Shown one piece after another: positions 7,735 to 13,491 of a stretch of 25,359 nucleotides of DNA (position 1 is the stretch's first letter; each line of letters opens with the position of its first letter). The stretch is from an uncultured Erysipelotrichaceae bacterium (GTDB taxonomy: Bacteria > Bacillota_I > Bacilli_A > RFN20 > CAG-826): the NCBI GenBank assembly GCA_947303755.1, contig CAMYZF010000008.1, positions 1 through 25,359 of the forward strand, in the 5' to 3' direction. The translations under genes were made by a program, and so were the position numbers. Below the pieces are notes generated by a model that saw only the letters and a program-made list of their open reading frames with translations, was not told where the DNA came from and did not search any database.

Positions 7735-7765
7735 CCTCTTGAACTATAGAAATATAGAAAGGAGG
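7735..7765 (+). promoter_or_regulatory. Leader stem of cassette 2 that pairs with the Shine-Dalgarno
   Basis: CCTCTT (7735-7740) pairs with AGGAGG (7760-7765), around the hairpin CTATA-GAAA-TATAG (7744-7757) with a GNRA tetraloop. Compared with cassettes 1 and 3 both arms have changed together, so the stem is kept. Confidence 0.65.
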
Positions 7766-7772
7766 TAATGCC

Positions 7773-7850
7773 ATGGAACCTTTAAAGAAAGTGATTTCTC
7801 TAATAGTTCTCTGCTTGCTAGTTTGTTTGCTGATCTTGATCTTCAAATAA
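7773..7850 (+). CDS. 25-residue hydrophobic peptide, candidate type I toxin, copy 2
   Basis: Peptide of 25 residues: MEPLKK head, then a continuous hydrophobic helix with core LCLLVCL (about 13-19), ending in Phe-Lys. It is shorter than copies 1 and 3 because the charged head is shorter. AAAGGAGG lies 7 nt before the ATG; an out-of-frame ATG at 7768 overlaps the ribosome-site region and would give only five codons. A single basic residue at the C terminus is kept in all three copies. Function inferred from cassette layout only. Confidence 0.7.
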   Translation: MEPLKKVISLIVLCLLVCLLILIFK

Positions 7851-7908
7851 AAAAGAAGCCATTTAACACCTAATTTGCAATAGTAGTTCAATGGGCTTCC
7901 GTTCTTGC
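7848..7908 (-). ncRNA. Candidate antisense (antitoxin) RNA of cassette 2
   Basis: Predicted from TTGTCT (7938-7943), 17 bp, TATAAT (7915-7920) on the minus strand, with a start near 7908. The RNA begins around GCAAGAACGG, folds AGCC(C)ATT with AATGGCT, and ends in TCTTTTTT, about 61 nt in all. It covers the 3' untranslated part of the peptide message and reaches its stop codon. Confidence 0.65.
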
Positions 7909-7914
7909 AAATTC

Positions 7915-7943
7915 ATTATATAATGCGCTATCGACAAAGACAA
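7915..7943 (-). promoter_or_regulatory. Antisense promoter of cassette 2
   Basis: TTGTCT, 17 bp, TATAAT on the minus strand. The -35 lies in the 5' hairpin of cassette 3. The -10 forms part of ATTATATAAT (7915-7924), a palindrome that offers TATAAT on both strands. Confidence 0.7.
7919..7924 (+). promoter_or_regulatory. -10 of cassette 3 peptide mRNA
   Basis: A consensus TATAAT, overlapping the antisense -10 of cassette 2 on the other strand. The start would be at about 7931, next to the CGAC hairpin (7932). The -35 is poor, so the sense promoter looks weaker than the antisense one. Confidence 0.55.
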
Positions 7944-7966
7944 GTCGCTAAAACTCGGAACGGAGA

Positions 7967-7997
7967 CCTCTCAGACTATTGATAAATAGAAAGGGGG
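7967..7997 (+). promoter_or_regulatory. Leader stem of cassette 3 that pairs with the Shine-Dalgarno
   Basis: CCTCT (7967-7971) pairs with GGGGG (7993-7997) through two G-U pairs, around CTATT-GATA-AATAG (7976-7989). The ribosome site itself has changed from GGAGG to GGGGG, yet pairing is kept. A second local fold, GGG-GTAT-CCC, could also hide it. Confidence 0.6.
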
Positions 7998-8005
7998 TAT
8001 CCCGC

Positions 8006-8095
8006 ATGAAAGAAGACTGTAAAGAATTGATAAAGATTCTGACAGTCGTCTTGTTGTGCCTTCTTATATGTCTTGTTGGCTTGCTGATGAGATAA
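8006..8095 (+). CDS. 29-residue hydrophobic peptide, candidate type I toxin, copy 3
   Basis: Peptide of 29 residues: MKEDCKE head, hydrophobic helix with core LCLLICL (about 17-23), ending in Met-Arg. It carries an additional Cys at position 5. The two helix Cys residues (18 and 22, one turn apart) match copies 1 and 2. The ribosome site is AAGGGGG, 8 nt before the ATG. It lies next to the convergent acyltransferase gene. Function inferred from cassette layout only. Confidence 0.7.
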   Translation: MKEDCKELIKILTVVLLCLLICLVGLLMR

Positions 8096-8155
8096 AAAAA
8101 GAAGCCCGAACCATATCGTAACCATAATCGCTGGTTTGAGGGGCTCCGTTCTTCT
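8093..8155 (-). ncRNA. Candidate antisense (antitoxin) RNA of cassette 3
   Basis: Predicted start near 8155 from TTGATT (8184-8189), 16 bp, TATAAT (8162-8167) on the minus strand. The RNA carries GAACGGAG, folds AGCCC with GGGCT, and ends in TCTTTTTTT at the peptide stop codon, about 63 nt. Read-through from the acyltransferase gene would also make this RNA, because that gene lies upstream in the same direction. Confidence 0.62.
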
Positions 8156-8161
8156 GGTTAC

Positions 8162-8189
8162 ATTATATCAATTATTTCTTTGCAATCAA
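8162..8189 (-). promoter_or_regulatory. Antisense promoter of cassette 3
   Basis: TTGATT, 16 bp, TATAAT on the minus strand. The -35 lies inside the last codons of the acyltransferase gene, unlike cassettes 1 and 2, where it is provided by the next cassette. Confidence 0.6.
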
Positions 8190-9407
8190 TTTATAAATTT
8201 CTTCAGTCGCTAAAGAGATTTTTGTGACTGCGAATTTTTCACATTCTGGATATACATACAAAGTATCTTTTAAAGTATTAAGATCAACACAGTCACCAAA
8301 TTCACCTAAATATTCATATTCAATATGAACTGAATAAGTGTCTATTGCTGGAATATCAAGGCTATAGTGTTCGTTATTTTCTTTATAGTAACCTTCAAGA
8401 TGGAAACCATTGAGATCATGGATTAACTTACCTTGTCCTAAACGGATGAACTTATCAGCATTTGGTAAAGCATCAACATGAACGACACTTTCAAAACGAT
8501 ATTTGCCTGCTTCGACTTCTTTACGAACTTGCTCTCTTTCCCATTCATACCAATCTGGGATATGTGAGAATTCAGTTTTACCTTTGGTAGCTTTTAATTC
8601 TCCTAAAGTGGAATATTCCCACTTCTTTCCGCAGTGTTTGCAGAATAAAATGTTATCTTTTGAATCCATCTCATATTCGGTTCCACAATGTGGACATTGA
8701 TATAAGACTTTATGAAGACCTTCCGCTCTTCCTTTGTATTTGACTTGAACACCTTTTTCTTTTTGCCAAGCAAAATCATCATAGACATAGCTCTTTTGAA
8801 TGATTTTATTTACTTCCTGATGAGTTAAAGTACTGATTTGTTCTTGATTGATGATACATTCAAGCTCTGCTTCAATGCCTTTAATCTTTCGATTATGAAG
8901 ATTCCAGTAAGGCGAATTGATGTGGTGGCCGTGCATTTTTAAGAAGACGACTGGAACATTTAATAGTTTTGCTAATTTAGCAAGAGATTCTGGAATGATC
9001 GCATTAGTGCCACAAAGCGAATATCTTGCTTCAGCAAAAATTTGAATGATATCTCCGTTTTTCACAACGGTTCTTAGATGTCTAATGAGATTAATATCAT
9101 TGGTGAATTTTCTTTTACAAATTCCTCCAACGTTTCTTAAAAGTTTTTCTCGACCTATGAAACCATCGATAGCGATAACATAGTTAACTCTATGAGGAAA
9201 GATTGCTAAATTGAGGATATCAACATCCATCAAAGCGTTGTGGTTTGCGAGCAAAAGATATGGAGGTTTGATACCTTTCATATTGATTTTGCGAATTTTG
9301 CCGTGGTGTGACCAAAGAACTGGCAAAGCTTTTAGATAGCCAATCCAACGAAGCTTTTGCCTTCGTGGAGGCTCTTTCATATCAAAACGTTCAATATTAT
9401 CGAGCAT
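8172..9407 (-). CDS. PlsC-like acyltransferase fused to a zinc ribbon
   Basis: A likely acyl transfer enzyme of the glycerophosphate acyltransferase superfamily: the H-x4-D catalytic motif is His56-Asn-Ala-Leu-Met-Asp61, and FAEARYS (about 123-129) stands where EGTRS usually is. The 411-residue protein continues well beyond a standard PlsC domain. A CPHC...CKHC zinc ribbon lies at about 236-258, then a beta-rich C-terminal region that I do not recognise. No signal peptide or clear membrane segment. The -10 box TATAAT ends exactly 7 nt before the ATG, so the mRNA is probably leaderless. It converges on the third cassette. Confidence 0.75.
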   Translation of the reverse strand: MLDNIERFDMKEPPRRQKLRWIGYLKALPVLWSHHGKIRKINMKGIKPPYLLLANHNALMDVDILNLAIFPHRVNYVIAIDGFIGREKLLRNVGGICKRKFTNDINLIRHLRTVVKNGDIIQIFAEARYSLCGTNAIIPESLAKLAKLLNVPVVFLKMHGHHINSPYWNLHNRKIKGIEAELECIINQEQISTLTHQEVNKIIQKSYVYDDFAWQKEKGVQVKYKGRAEGLHKVLYQCPHCGTEYEMDSKDNILFCKHCGKKWEYSTLGELKATKGKTEFSHIPDWYEWEREQVRKEVEAGKYRFESVVHVDALPNADKFIRLGQGKLIHDLNGFHLEGYYKENNEHYSLDIPAIDTYSVHIEYEYLGEFGDCVDLNTLKDTLYVYPECEKFAVTKISLATEEIYKLIAKK

Positions 9408-9413
9408 GGAATA

Positions 9414-9419
9414 ATTATA
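9414..9419 (-). promoter_or_regulatory. -10 box TATAAT of a leaderless gene
   Basis: On the minus strand TATAAT is followed by six bases and then the ATG at 9407, so the message should start at the ATG. No Shine-Dalgarno and no good -35 are seen. Confidence 0.55.
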
Positions 9420-9465
9420 TCTAAAAAAGAATTAGGTGTGTTAATATATTATTAAGGAGTTAATT

Positions 9466-10119
9466 ATGAAGAAATTATTTATTCTACCCGTTTTATCTTT
9501 ACTTGCCTTGACCGGTTGTAATGTCGGTGGCGATGAAGGCGGTGGTGGCACTAGCGCTACACCAGAAGATCTCGTTGGTGATGAAGAAACCGCGAAAGCT
9601 AAAATTATCGAATTAGGAAAAACAAGCGGTTTTGAAATTACCTATGTTGCAACCGATGCAGAAGACGGGTTTACAGTTGGTCGTAAACAAGAATATTGCT
9701 GGATCGAGTCAGTAGAATCCAAAATTTTGATGAAACAAAACGCAGCCAGCGTAAGTTACTATCAAGATTATGCAGATGGCGTTTATTCTAATCCAATTAC
9801 TATGCAGGAAGATTATATCGAAATGTCCTTTGATGGTTATGCTGCGCAATTATGCTGTGCATACACAACTAGCTTAGGAGGTTCCTACTATAAAGTTGGA
9901 GAAATTAGCTACTTAGGTAGAAGCGCAATTGAATATCGCTATGAATATAGATATATCAATGCAAGTGCCAGCGCCAAGATTGTTATAGACAAAGAAACAA
10001 ACATTACCCTTTGTTGGGTAGCGTCTGCAAGTGATGGTACTACAATTGAAACGGGTGGCTACGAAGTCACACAATTCAAAGTTGGCGATGCAGTTACCGT
10101 TCCAGCGCATACTGAATAA
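9466..10119 (+). CDS. Lipoprotein of unknown function
   Basis: A protein of 217 residues with signal peptide and lipobox LTGC (Cys about 18), then a Gly-rich linker and an acidic mature domain of about 180 residues with many beta-type Tyr/Glu stretches; I do not recognise a family. The ribosome site AAGGAG (9454-9459) lies 6 nt before the ATG. A TAATAT with TG upstream (9442-9447) would place the transcript start right at the ribosome site, giving a very short leader. It is a single gene with its own terminator. Confidence 0.75.
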   Translation: MKKLFILPVLSLLALTGCNVGGDEGGGGTSATPEDLVGDEETAKAKIIELGKTSGFEITYVATDAEDGFTVGRKQEYCWIESVESKILMKQNAASVSYYQDYADGVYSNPITMQEDYIEMSFDGYAAQLCCAYTTSLGGSYYKVGEISYLGRSAIEYRYEYRYINASASAKIVIDKETNITLCWVASASDGTTIETGGYEVTQFKVGDAVTVPAHTE

Positions 10120-10135
10120 CTAATAAAATTCAATA

Positions 10136-10166
10136 AAAACCGGATCAAATCGATTCGGTTTTTTTG
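10136..10166. terminator. Bidirectional intrinsic terminator
   Basis: AACCGGATC and GATTCGGTT form a 9-bp stem (one G-U) around AAATC, followed by TTTTTTT on the plus strand and, read the other way, by TTTTTATT. It ends both the lipoprotein gene and the convergent HAD phosphatase gene. Confidence 0.85.
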
Positions 10167-10178
10167 TTTGTTTCAAGG

Positions 10179-10997
10179 TTAATTGCTTGCCTCTAAATCT
10201 TTGAGGATATGTTTCAAAGTATGATAGATTCCGTTATGATTGTTGTCTTTAATTGAAACGTGTTTTGCAGCGTTTTTTAAACTTTCTTTTCCATTGCTCA
10301 TTGCGATAGAAATCCCTGCAAATTCAAACATTTCTCGGTCATTTTCAGCATCTCCAAATGCAATAACTCGTTCTATTGGAATGTTGTAATATTCAGCAAT
10401 AACTTTGAGGGATGAACCTTTGGAAATGCCTTTAAAATATATTTCAAAATAAGGTGAGCCCGTCCAAAATCTTGCACATAATTTTGGATATGATTCCATT
10501 ATTTTTTCGAGTTCTTTTGTATCTCTATATTCAAATGGTGTTTGAACGATGCAAGTCATCGGATTTTTGTTCAATGTATCTTTTAGCTCTCCAAAAACTA
10601 CGTTCATTCCTTCATACCAAAAGAATTTATCTAAGTAATCATCTTTTTTATCAACCCAGATGTTGTGTTCGTCCTCGCACATAACGTTTTTGATATGTGG
10701 TCTAATCTTTTCGATGATTTCTACAACTGTTTCTTTCGGAAACTCAAATTCAATCGGTTTAAAGTTTGGATCGTTTGGTGAAAAAACGTTTGCACCGTTA
10801 TAGCAAATCATCGGAGTGTCTAATTTTAACTCATTATAGTATCTTATTAGGGCTCTGGATGGTCTTCCAGACGCTAAAACGATTTTGTGACCTTGTTTGG
10901 ATAACTTCTTTAAATACCTTTTTGTGCGAAACGAAATATTCTTCTTTTCATTTAGAAGAGTTCCATCCATATCAAAGGCTATTAAACAAGGCTTCAT
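10179..10997 (-). CDS. HAD-superfamily Cof-type phosphatase
   Basis: Probable cytosolic sugar-phosphate or similar phosphatase of the Cof/YidA subfamily, 272 residues, a normal length. Motif I is DMDGTLL (about 9-15, nucleophile Asp9), motif II LASGRP, the Lys of motif III precedes GSSLK, and motif IV is FGDAENDREMF. A C2-type cap domain lies between motifs II and III. Its ATG overlaps the trpS stop (TAATG), so it is translated by coupling behind trpS. Substrate unknown. Confidence 0.9.
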   Translation of the reverse strand: MKPCLIAFDMDGTLLNEKKNISFRTKRYLKKLSKQGHKIVLASGRPSRALIRYYNELKLDTPMICYNGANVFSPNDPNFKPIEFEFPKETVVEIIEKIRPHIKNVMCEDEHNIWVDKKDDYLDKFFWYEGMNVVFGELKDTLNKNPMTCIVQTPFEYRDTKELEKIMESYPKLCARFWTGSPYFEIYFKGISKGSSLKVIAEYYNIPIERVIAFGDAENDREMFEFAGISIAMSNGKESLKNAAKHVSIKDNNHNGIYHTLKHILKDLEASN

Positions 10998-11980
10998 TAT
11001 TTATGATATAAACCGACTGCTTTTTGTACTCTTACAAGAGTCTTTGAAGCAATCTCGTTAGCGCGTTTTGCGCCTTTTGCTAATACTTCATCAACCTTTC
11101 CAGATTTGACGATTTGTTCGTATCTCTCTTTGAAAGGCGCTAATTCGGCAATAACAACATCAGCAACAGCGCGTTTAAAATCACCATAACCTTTGCCTTC
11201 AAATTCTTTTTCAATTTGTTCGAATGATTTTCCGGTTAAAGAAGACATAATTGTCATTAGGTTAGAGACACCCGGTTGTTTTTCAACATCATAATGGACC
11301 TTTGCTTCCATATCGGTAACAGCGGACATGATTTTCTTTCTAATTACATCGACACTATCTTTTAGATAAACGTCTCCTTTTGGATCGGATTTAGACATTT
11401 TCTTTGTTGGATCTGATAAGGACATTATTCTGGCGCCAACTTTAGCAACTTCTGCCTTAGGCATAACTAAAGTTTCGCCATATCTATTGTTAAAGCGTTT
11501 GACTAAATCTCTAGCTAATTCAACATGTTGAACCTGATCTTCGCCAACTGGAATGCGTTTTGAATCATATAAAACAATATCCGCAGCCATAAGAACAGGA
11601 TACGTAAATAATCCCAAGCCGATTGCTTCTTCTTTCATTTTGGCGGATTTATCTTTGAATTGAGTCATTCTGGAGAGTTCGCCCATGTAAAGATAGTTTT
11701 GCAATATAATTGCAAGTTCACTATGGGCTGCGACATCACTCTGGAGGAAAATATTGGCTTTTTCAGGATTTAAACCAGCCGCTAAATAAAAGGCAGCAAT
11801 ATCACGAGAATTATCGTGAAGGGTTTGTGGTTCGATTGGTAGAGTCAAAGCATGCAAGTCAGCGATGAATAAAAATGATTCGCCTTCATTTTGAACTTTG
11901 ACGAAGTTTTTGATTGCGCCAATATAGTTTCCTAAAGTTAATTGGCCTGTTGGTTTGATACCTGAGAGAATATTGTCCAT
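10997..11980 (-). CDS. trpS: Tryptophan--tRNA ligase
   Basis: Charges tRNA-Trp with tryptophan. At 327 residues it has the usual length of a bacterial enzyme. The class I signatures are present: GIKPTGQLTLGNYIGA at about 7-22 (TLGN takes the HIGH position, as in many TrpRS) and KMSKS at about 194-198. The ribosome site GGAG lies 8 nt before the ATG. There is no room for a T-box: only about 20 nt of leader follow a consensus promoter. It is followed by an overlapping HAD phosphatase gene. Confidence 0.96.
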   Translation of the reverse strand: MDNILSGIKPTGQLTLGNYIGAIKNFVKVQNEGESFLFIADLHALTLPIEPQTLHDNSRDIAAFYLAAGLNPEKANIFLQSDVAAHSELAIILQNYLYMGELSRMTQFKDKSAKMKEEAIGLGLFTYPVLMAADIVLYDSKRIPVGEDQVQHVELARDLVKRFNNRYGETLVMPKAEVAKVGARIMSLSDPTKKMSKSDPKGDVYLKDSVDVIRKKIMSAVTDMEAKVHYDVEKQPGVSNLMTIMSSLTGKSFEQIEKEFEGKGYGDFKRAVADVVIAELAPFKERYEQIVKSGKVDEVLAKGAKRANEIASKTLVRVQKAVGLYHK

Positions 11981-12005
11981 AGTTAAATCTCCAAATAATG
12001 TGTTA

Positions 12006-12034
12006 ATTATAAAGTTTTAAATACTTTCTGTCAA
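12006..12034 (-). promoter_or_regulatory. trpS promoter
   Basis: TTGACA (12029-12034), 17 bp, TATAAT (12006-12011) on the minus strand: a perfect consensus pair. The leader is about 20 nt with the ribosome site TTTGGAG. Confidence 0.88.
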
Positions 12035-12047
12035 TTTAGTAAACTAA

Positions 12048-12075
12048 TTGACTTTTCGCTATTTTTTCTTACAAT
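12048..12075 (+). promoter_or_regulatory. spx promoter (leaderless)
   Basis: TTGACT (12048-12053), 16 bp, TACAAT (12070-12075). The predicted start is 7 nt further, at 12082, which is the G of the GTG start codon. Together with the trpS promoter it makes a divergent pair, with a near-palindrome at 12030-12052. Confidence 0.75.
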
Positions 12076-12081
12076 AAATGC

Positions 12082-12489
12082 GTGATTAAAATTTACGTTT
12101 CTCCTAATTGCTCCAGCTGCAAAAAAGTCAAAGAATGGTTCCACAATCAAAACATTCCTTTTGAAGAAAAAAATATTTTTGCATCCAATCTGAAAGAGGA
12201 AGAATTGAAAGAAATTCTCACTAAAAGTGAGAATGGTACAGAAGATATCATTTCTAAGCGTTCCAAAATCATCAAAGAAAATCATGTTGATGTTGATTCA
12301 ATGACTGTTTCAGAAATGGTCTCATTTATAAGAAAAAATCCATCCATTTTGAAGCGTCCAATAATGGTGGATGATCATCGAATCCAAGTCGGATATAACA
12401 AGGAAGAAATTACTACTTTCATTCCAAGAACTAGACGTTTTCAACAAATATATTGCGATACTTGTGAGACGCCAAACAAAGATAATTAA
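12082..12489 (+). CDS. spx: Spx/ArsC-family transcriptional regulator
   Basis: Spx binds the RNA polymerase alpha subunit and redirects transcription under disulfide stress. Length is 135 residues, close to the usual 131. The CxxC redox switch is CSSC at about 10-13, and the ArsC-fold motif RPIMVDD is at about 92-98. Start is GTG at 12082 with no ribosome site; the -10 box ends 7 nt before it, so the mRNA is leaderless. Near the C terminus it has an additional CDTC. It overlaps the convergent CYTH gene by 4 nt. Confidence 0.9.
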   Translation: MIKIYVSPNCSSCKKVKEWFHNQNIPFEEKNIFASNLKEEELKEILTKSENGTEDIISKRSKIIKENHVDVDSMTVSEMVSFIRKNPSILKRPIMVDDHRIQVGYNKEEITTFIPRTRRFQQIYCDTCETPNKDN

Positions 12490-13055
12490 AGCGTTTTTAT
12501 GAATCTCTTGAGTTTACTGCCAGGAGATTTTTTTATTTGAATATCGAATTGAGATAAGAATTCTTTTAAACGTTTGTTGGCTAAAGAAAGACTTTCATCT
12601 TCAATTTCGATTTCATAATCAATGATGTTGTTAAAACTAGATTCATCGATAGAAATAAGAGCATTTTTATAAGGAATATCGAGTCGTTTTGTTGTTAATG
12701 TTCCAAGACATGAAATTTGATCAATTTTGATACCTAAAACATCCTGCAAATACTTTGCAATTGAACCGTTTGGAAATATATTTTTATCAAAAAGTGATTT
12801 TGCTATTTTATCAGAGATTTGCTGGTTTATTTCAAGTTTTCCTTCGCCTTGAGGAACTTTTAAAGTGAGCTCAAATCTACCATCTTTTTCTCTCATTCTC
12901 AGACCACACTTTTTGGAAATGATTTCGAGCAATTTTGTATCAAAATAATAGTTTACTTGTGTGTAAATTTTTTTATCTGAAAACGATGATATTAATTTAT
13001 CGTATTCTTCCTTACCTAAAGGTGACTTTATTTCAATTTCAACATTTGTGCCCAT
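12486..13055 (-). CDS. CYTH-domain protein (probable triphosphatase)
   Basis: CYTH tunnel-fold proteins hydrolyse inorganic triphosphate, thiamine triphosphate or similar; many Bacilli carry a YjbK form. The 189-residue protein has the metal-binding ExExK signature at the N terminus (VEIEIK, about 5-10), LRMREK and ELTLK with basic ligands, and DYEIEIE near 150. I start at ATG 13055: the longer in-frame start at 13085 lacks a ribosome site and overlaps the divergent promoter. TATCAT (13068-13073, minus) would give a leader of about 6 nt. Substrate not determinable. Confidence 0.8.
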   Translation of the reverse strand: MGTNVEIEIKSPLGKEEYDKLISSFSDKKIYTQVNYYFDTKLLEIISKKCGLRMREKDGRFELTLKVPQGEGKLEINQQISDKIAKSLFDKNIFPNGSIAKYLQDVLGIKIDQISCLGTLTTKRLDIPYKNALISIDESSFNNIIDYEIEIEDESLSLANKRLKEFLSQFDIQIKKSPGSKLKRFIKTL

Positions 13056-13071
13056 AAGCCGAAATTTATGA

Positions 13072-13077
13072 TAACAT
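13072..13077 (+). promoter_or_regulatory. -10 box TAACAT of a leaderless gene
   Basis: TAACAT ends 7 nt before ATG 13084. The same hexamer at the same distance precedes the YlbF gene at 16393. It overlaps the opposite-strand -10 of the CYTH gene. Confidence 0.55.
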
Positions 13078-13083
13078 ATTTGC

Positions 13084-13491
13084 ATGGTTATTTTGAAATT
13101 TTCTCAAGGAGATCCAACCCAAAACGCTTTTGCTACTTGGCTTGCTAAATATGGCATTTATTTAGGCATTGGTTTTGCCGTACTGATCGCCTGTGTTGTT
13201 GTAGCGGTTTTAGTTTTTAATGATCGTTCAAATAAAAGTGAAAAAGAAGATTTATCTTCTTTACCTAAGATTTATTCCTCCGTTGATATTTATTCGCTCT
13301 TGGGAGGAAAAGAAAACGTTATTAAACATGACCGCGTTAATTCACGAATTATTTTAGAGTTAAAAGATGATAGCAAAGTCGAATCTGATAAATTAAAAGG
13401 AATCGGTGTCGATTCCATTCTTAAGATGTCTGGTAAAACAATCTTAGTTGTTAAAGAAGGAGCGGATTCCTTCTATTCTTTATTTAATTAA
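13084..13491 (+). CDS. Membrane-anchored EIIB-like protein lacking the catalytic cysteine
   Basis: A protein of 135 residues: a short N-terminal arm, one membrane segment (about 25-46), a linker, and a C-terminal domain (about 68-135) resembling the glucose-family PTS EIIB domain. LGGKENV (73-79) fits the start of that domain, and VE-x2-KLKGIGV and the strand TILVV fit its later parts. Where EIIB proteins have the phosphorylated Cys in a D-x-C-x-T-R context, this one has D83-R-V85-N-S-R88, so it cannot be phosphorylated in the usual way. It may be a structural or sensory relic. It overlaps the convergent maf gene by 8 nt. Confidence 0.65.
   Translation: MVILKFSQGDPTQNAFATWLAKYGIYLGIGFAVLIACVVVAVLVFNDRSNKSEKEDLSSLPKIYSSVDIYSLLGGKENVIKHDRVNSRIILELKDDSKVESDKLKGIGVDSILKMSGKTILVVKEGADSFYSLFN

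Larger units (their letters stand above)
7698..7905. repeat. Tandem cassette 2 of 3 (candidate type I toxin-antitoxin unit)
   Basis: Shared parts: CGACAAAGACAAGTCG (7698-7713), GGAACGGA (7723-7730), CCTCTT (7735-7740), hairpin CTATA-GAAA-TATAG (7744-7757), GGAGG (7761-7765), the 25-residue peptide ORF (7773-7850), and TCCGTTCT (7898-7905). The last element is complementary to the GGAACGGA of the leader (8 bp including one G-U). Confidence 0.85.
7932..8152. repeat. Tandem cassette 3 of 3 (candidate type I toxin-antitoxin unit)
   Basis: Shared parts: CGACAAAGACAAGTCG (7932-7947), GGAACGGAG (7957-7965), CCTCTC (7967-7972), hairpin CTATT-GATA-AATAG (7976-7989), GGGGG ribosome site (7993-7997), the 29-residue peptide ORF (8006-8095), and CTCCGTTCT (8144-8152), which is complementary to the leader GGAACGGAG (9 bp, one G-U). 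Confidence 0.85.

Noticed and set aside
7418..7891. Minus-strand reading frames of 66-76 codons across the cassettes with similar ends
   Set aside because: Their similarity comes from the reverse of the conserved leader, they lack ribosome sites and cross the antisense terminators, and the plus-strand micro-ORFs explain the conservation better.
7440..8155. CRISPR-like array from repeated units
   Set aside because: The units are about 230-255 bp, the similar parts are several short motifs rather than one repeat, the unique parts encode peptides, and no cas gene is near.
12030..12052. Near-palindrome between trpS and spx as an operator
   Set aside because: The symmetry is imperfect and is explained by two TTGAC -35 boxes facing opposite ways.
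11981..12081. T-box riboswitch before trpS
   Set aside because: The consensus promoter leaves only about 20 nt of leader, far too short; no specifier stem or T-box sequence is present. The same holds for proS, which is inside an operon.
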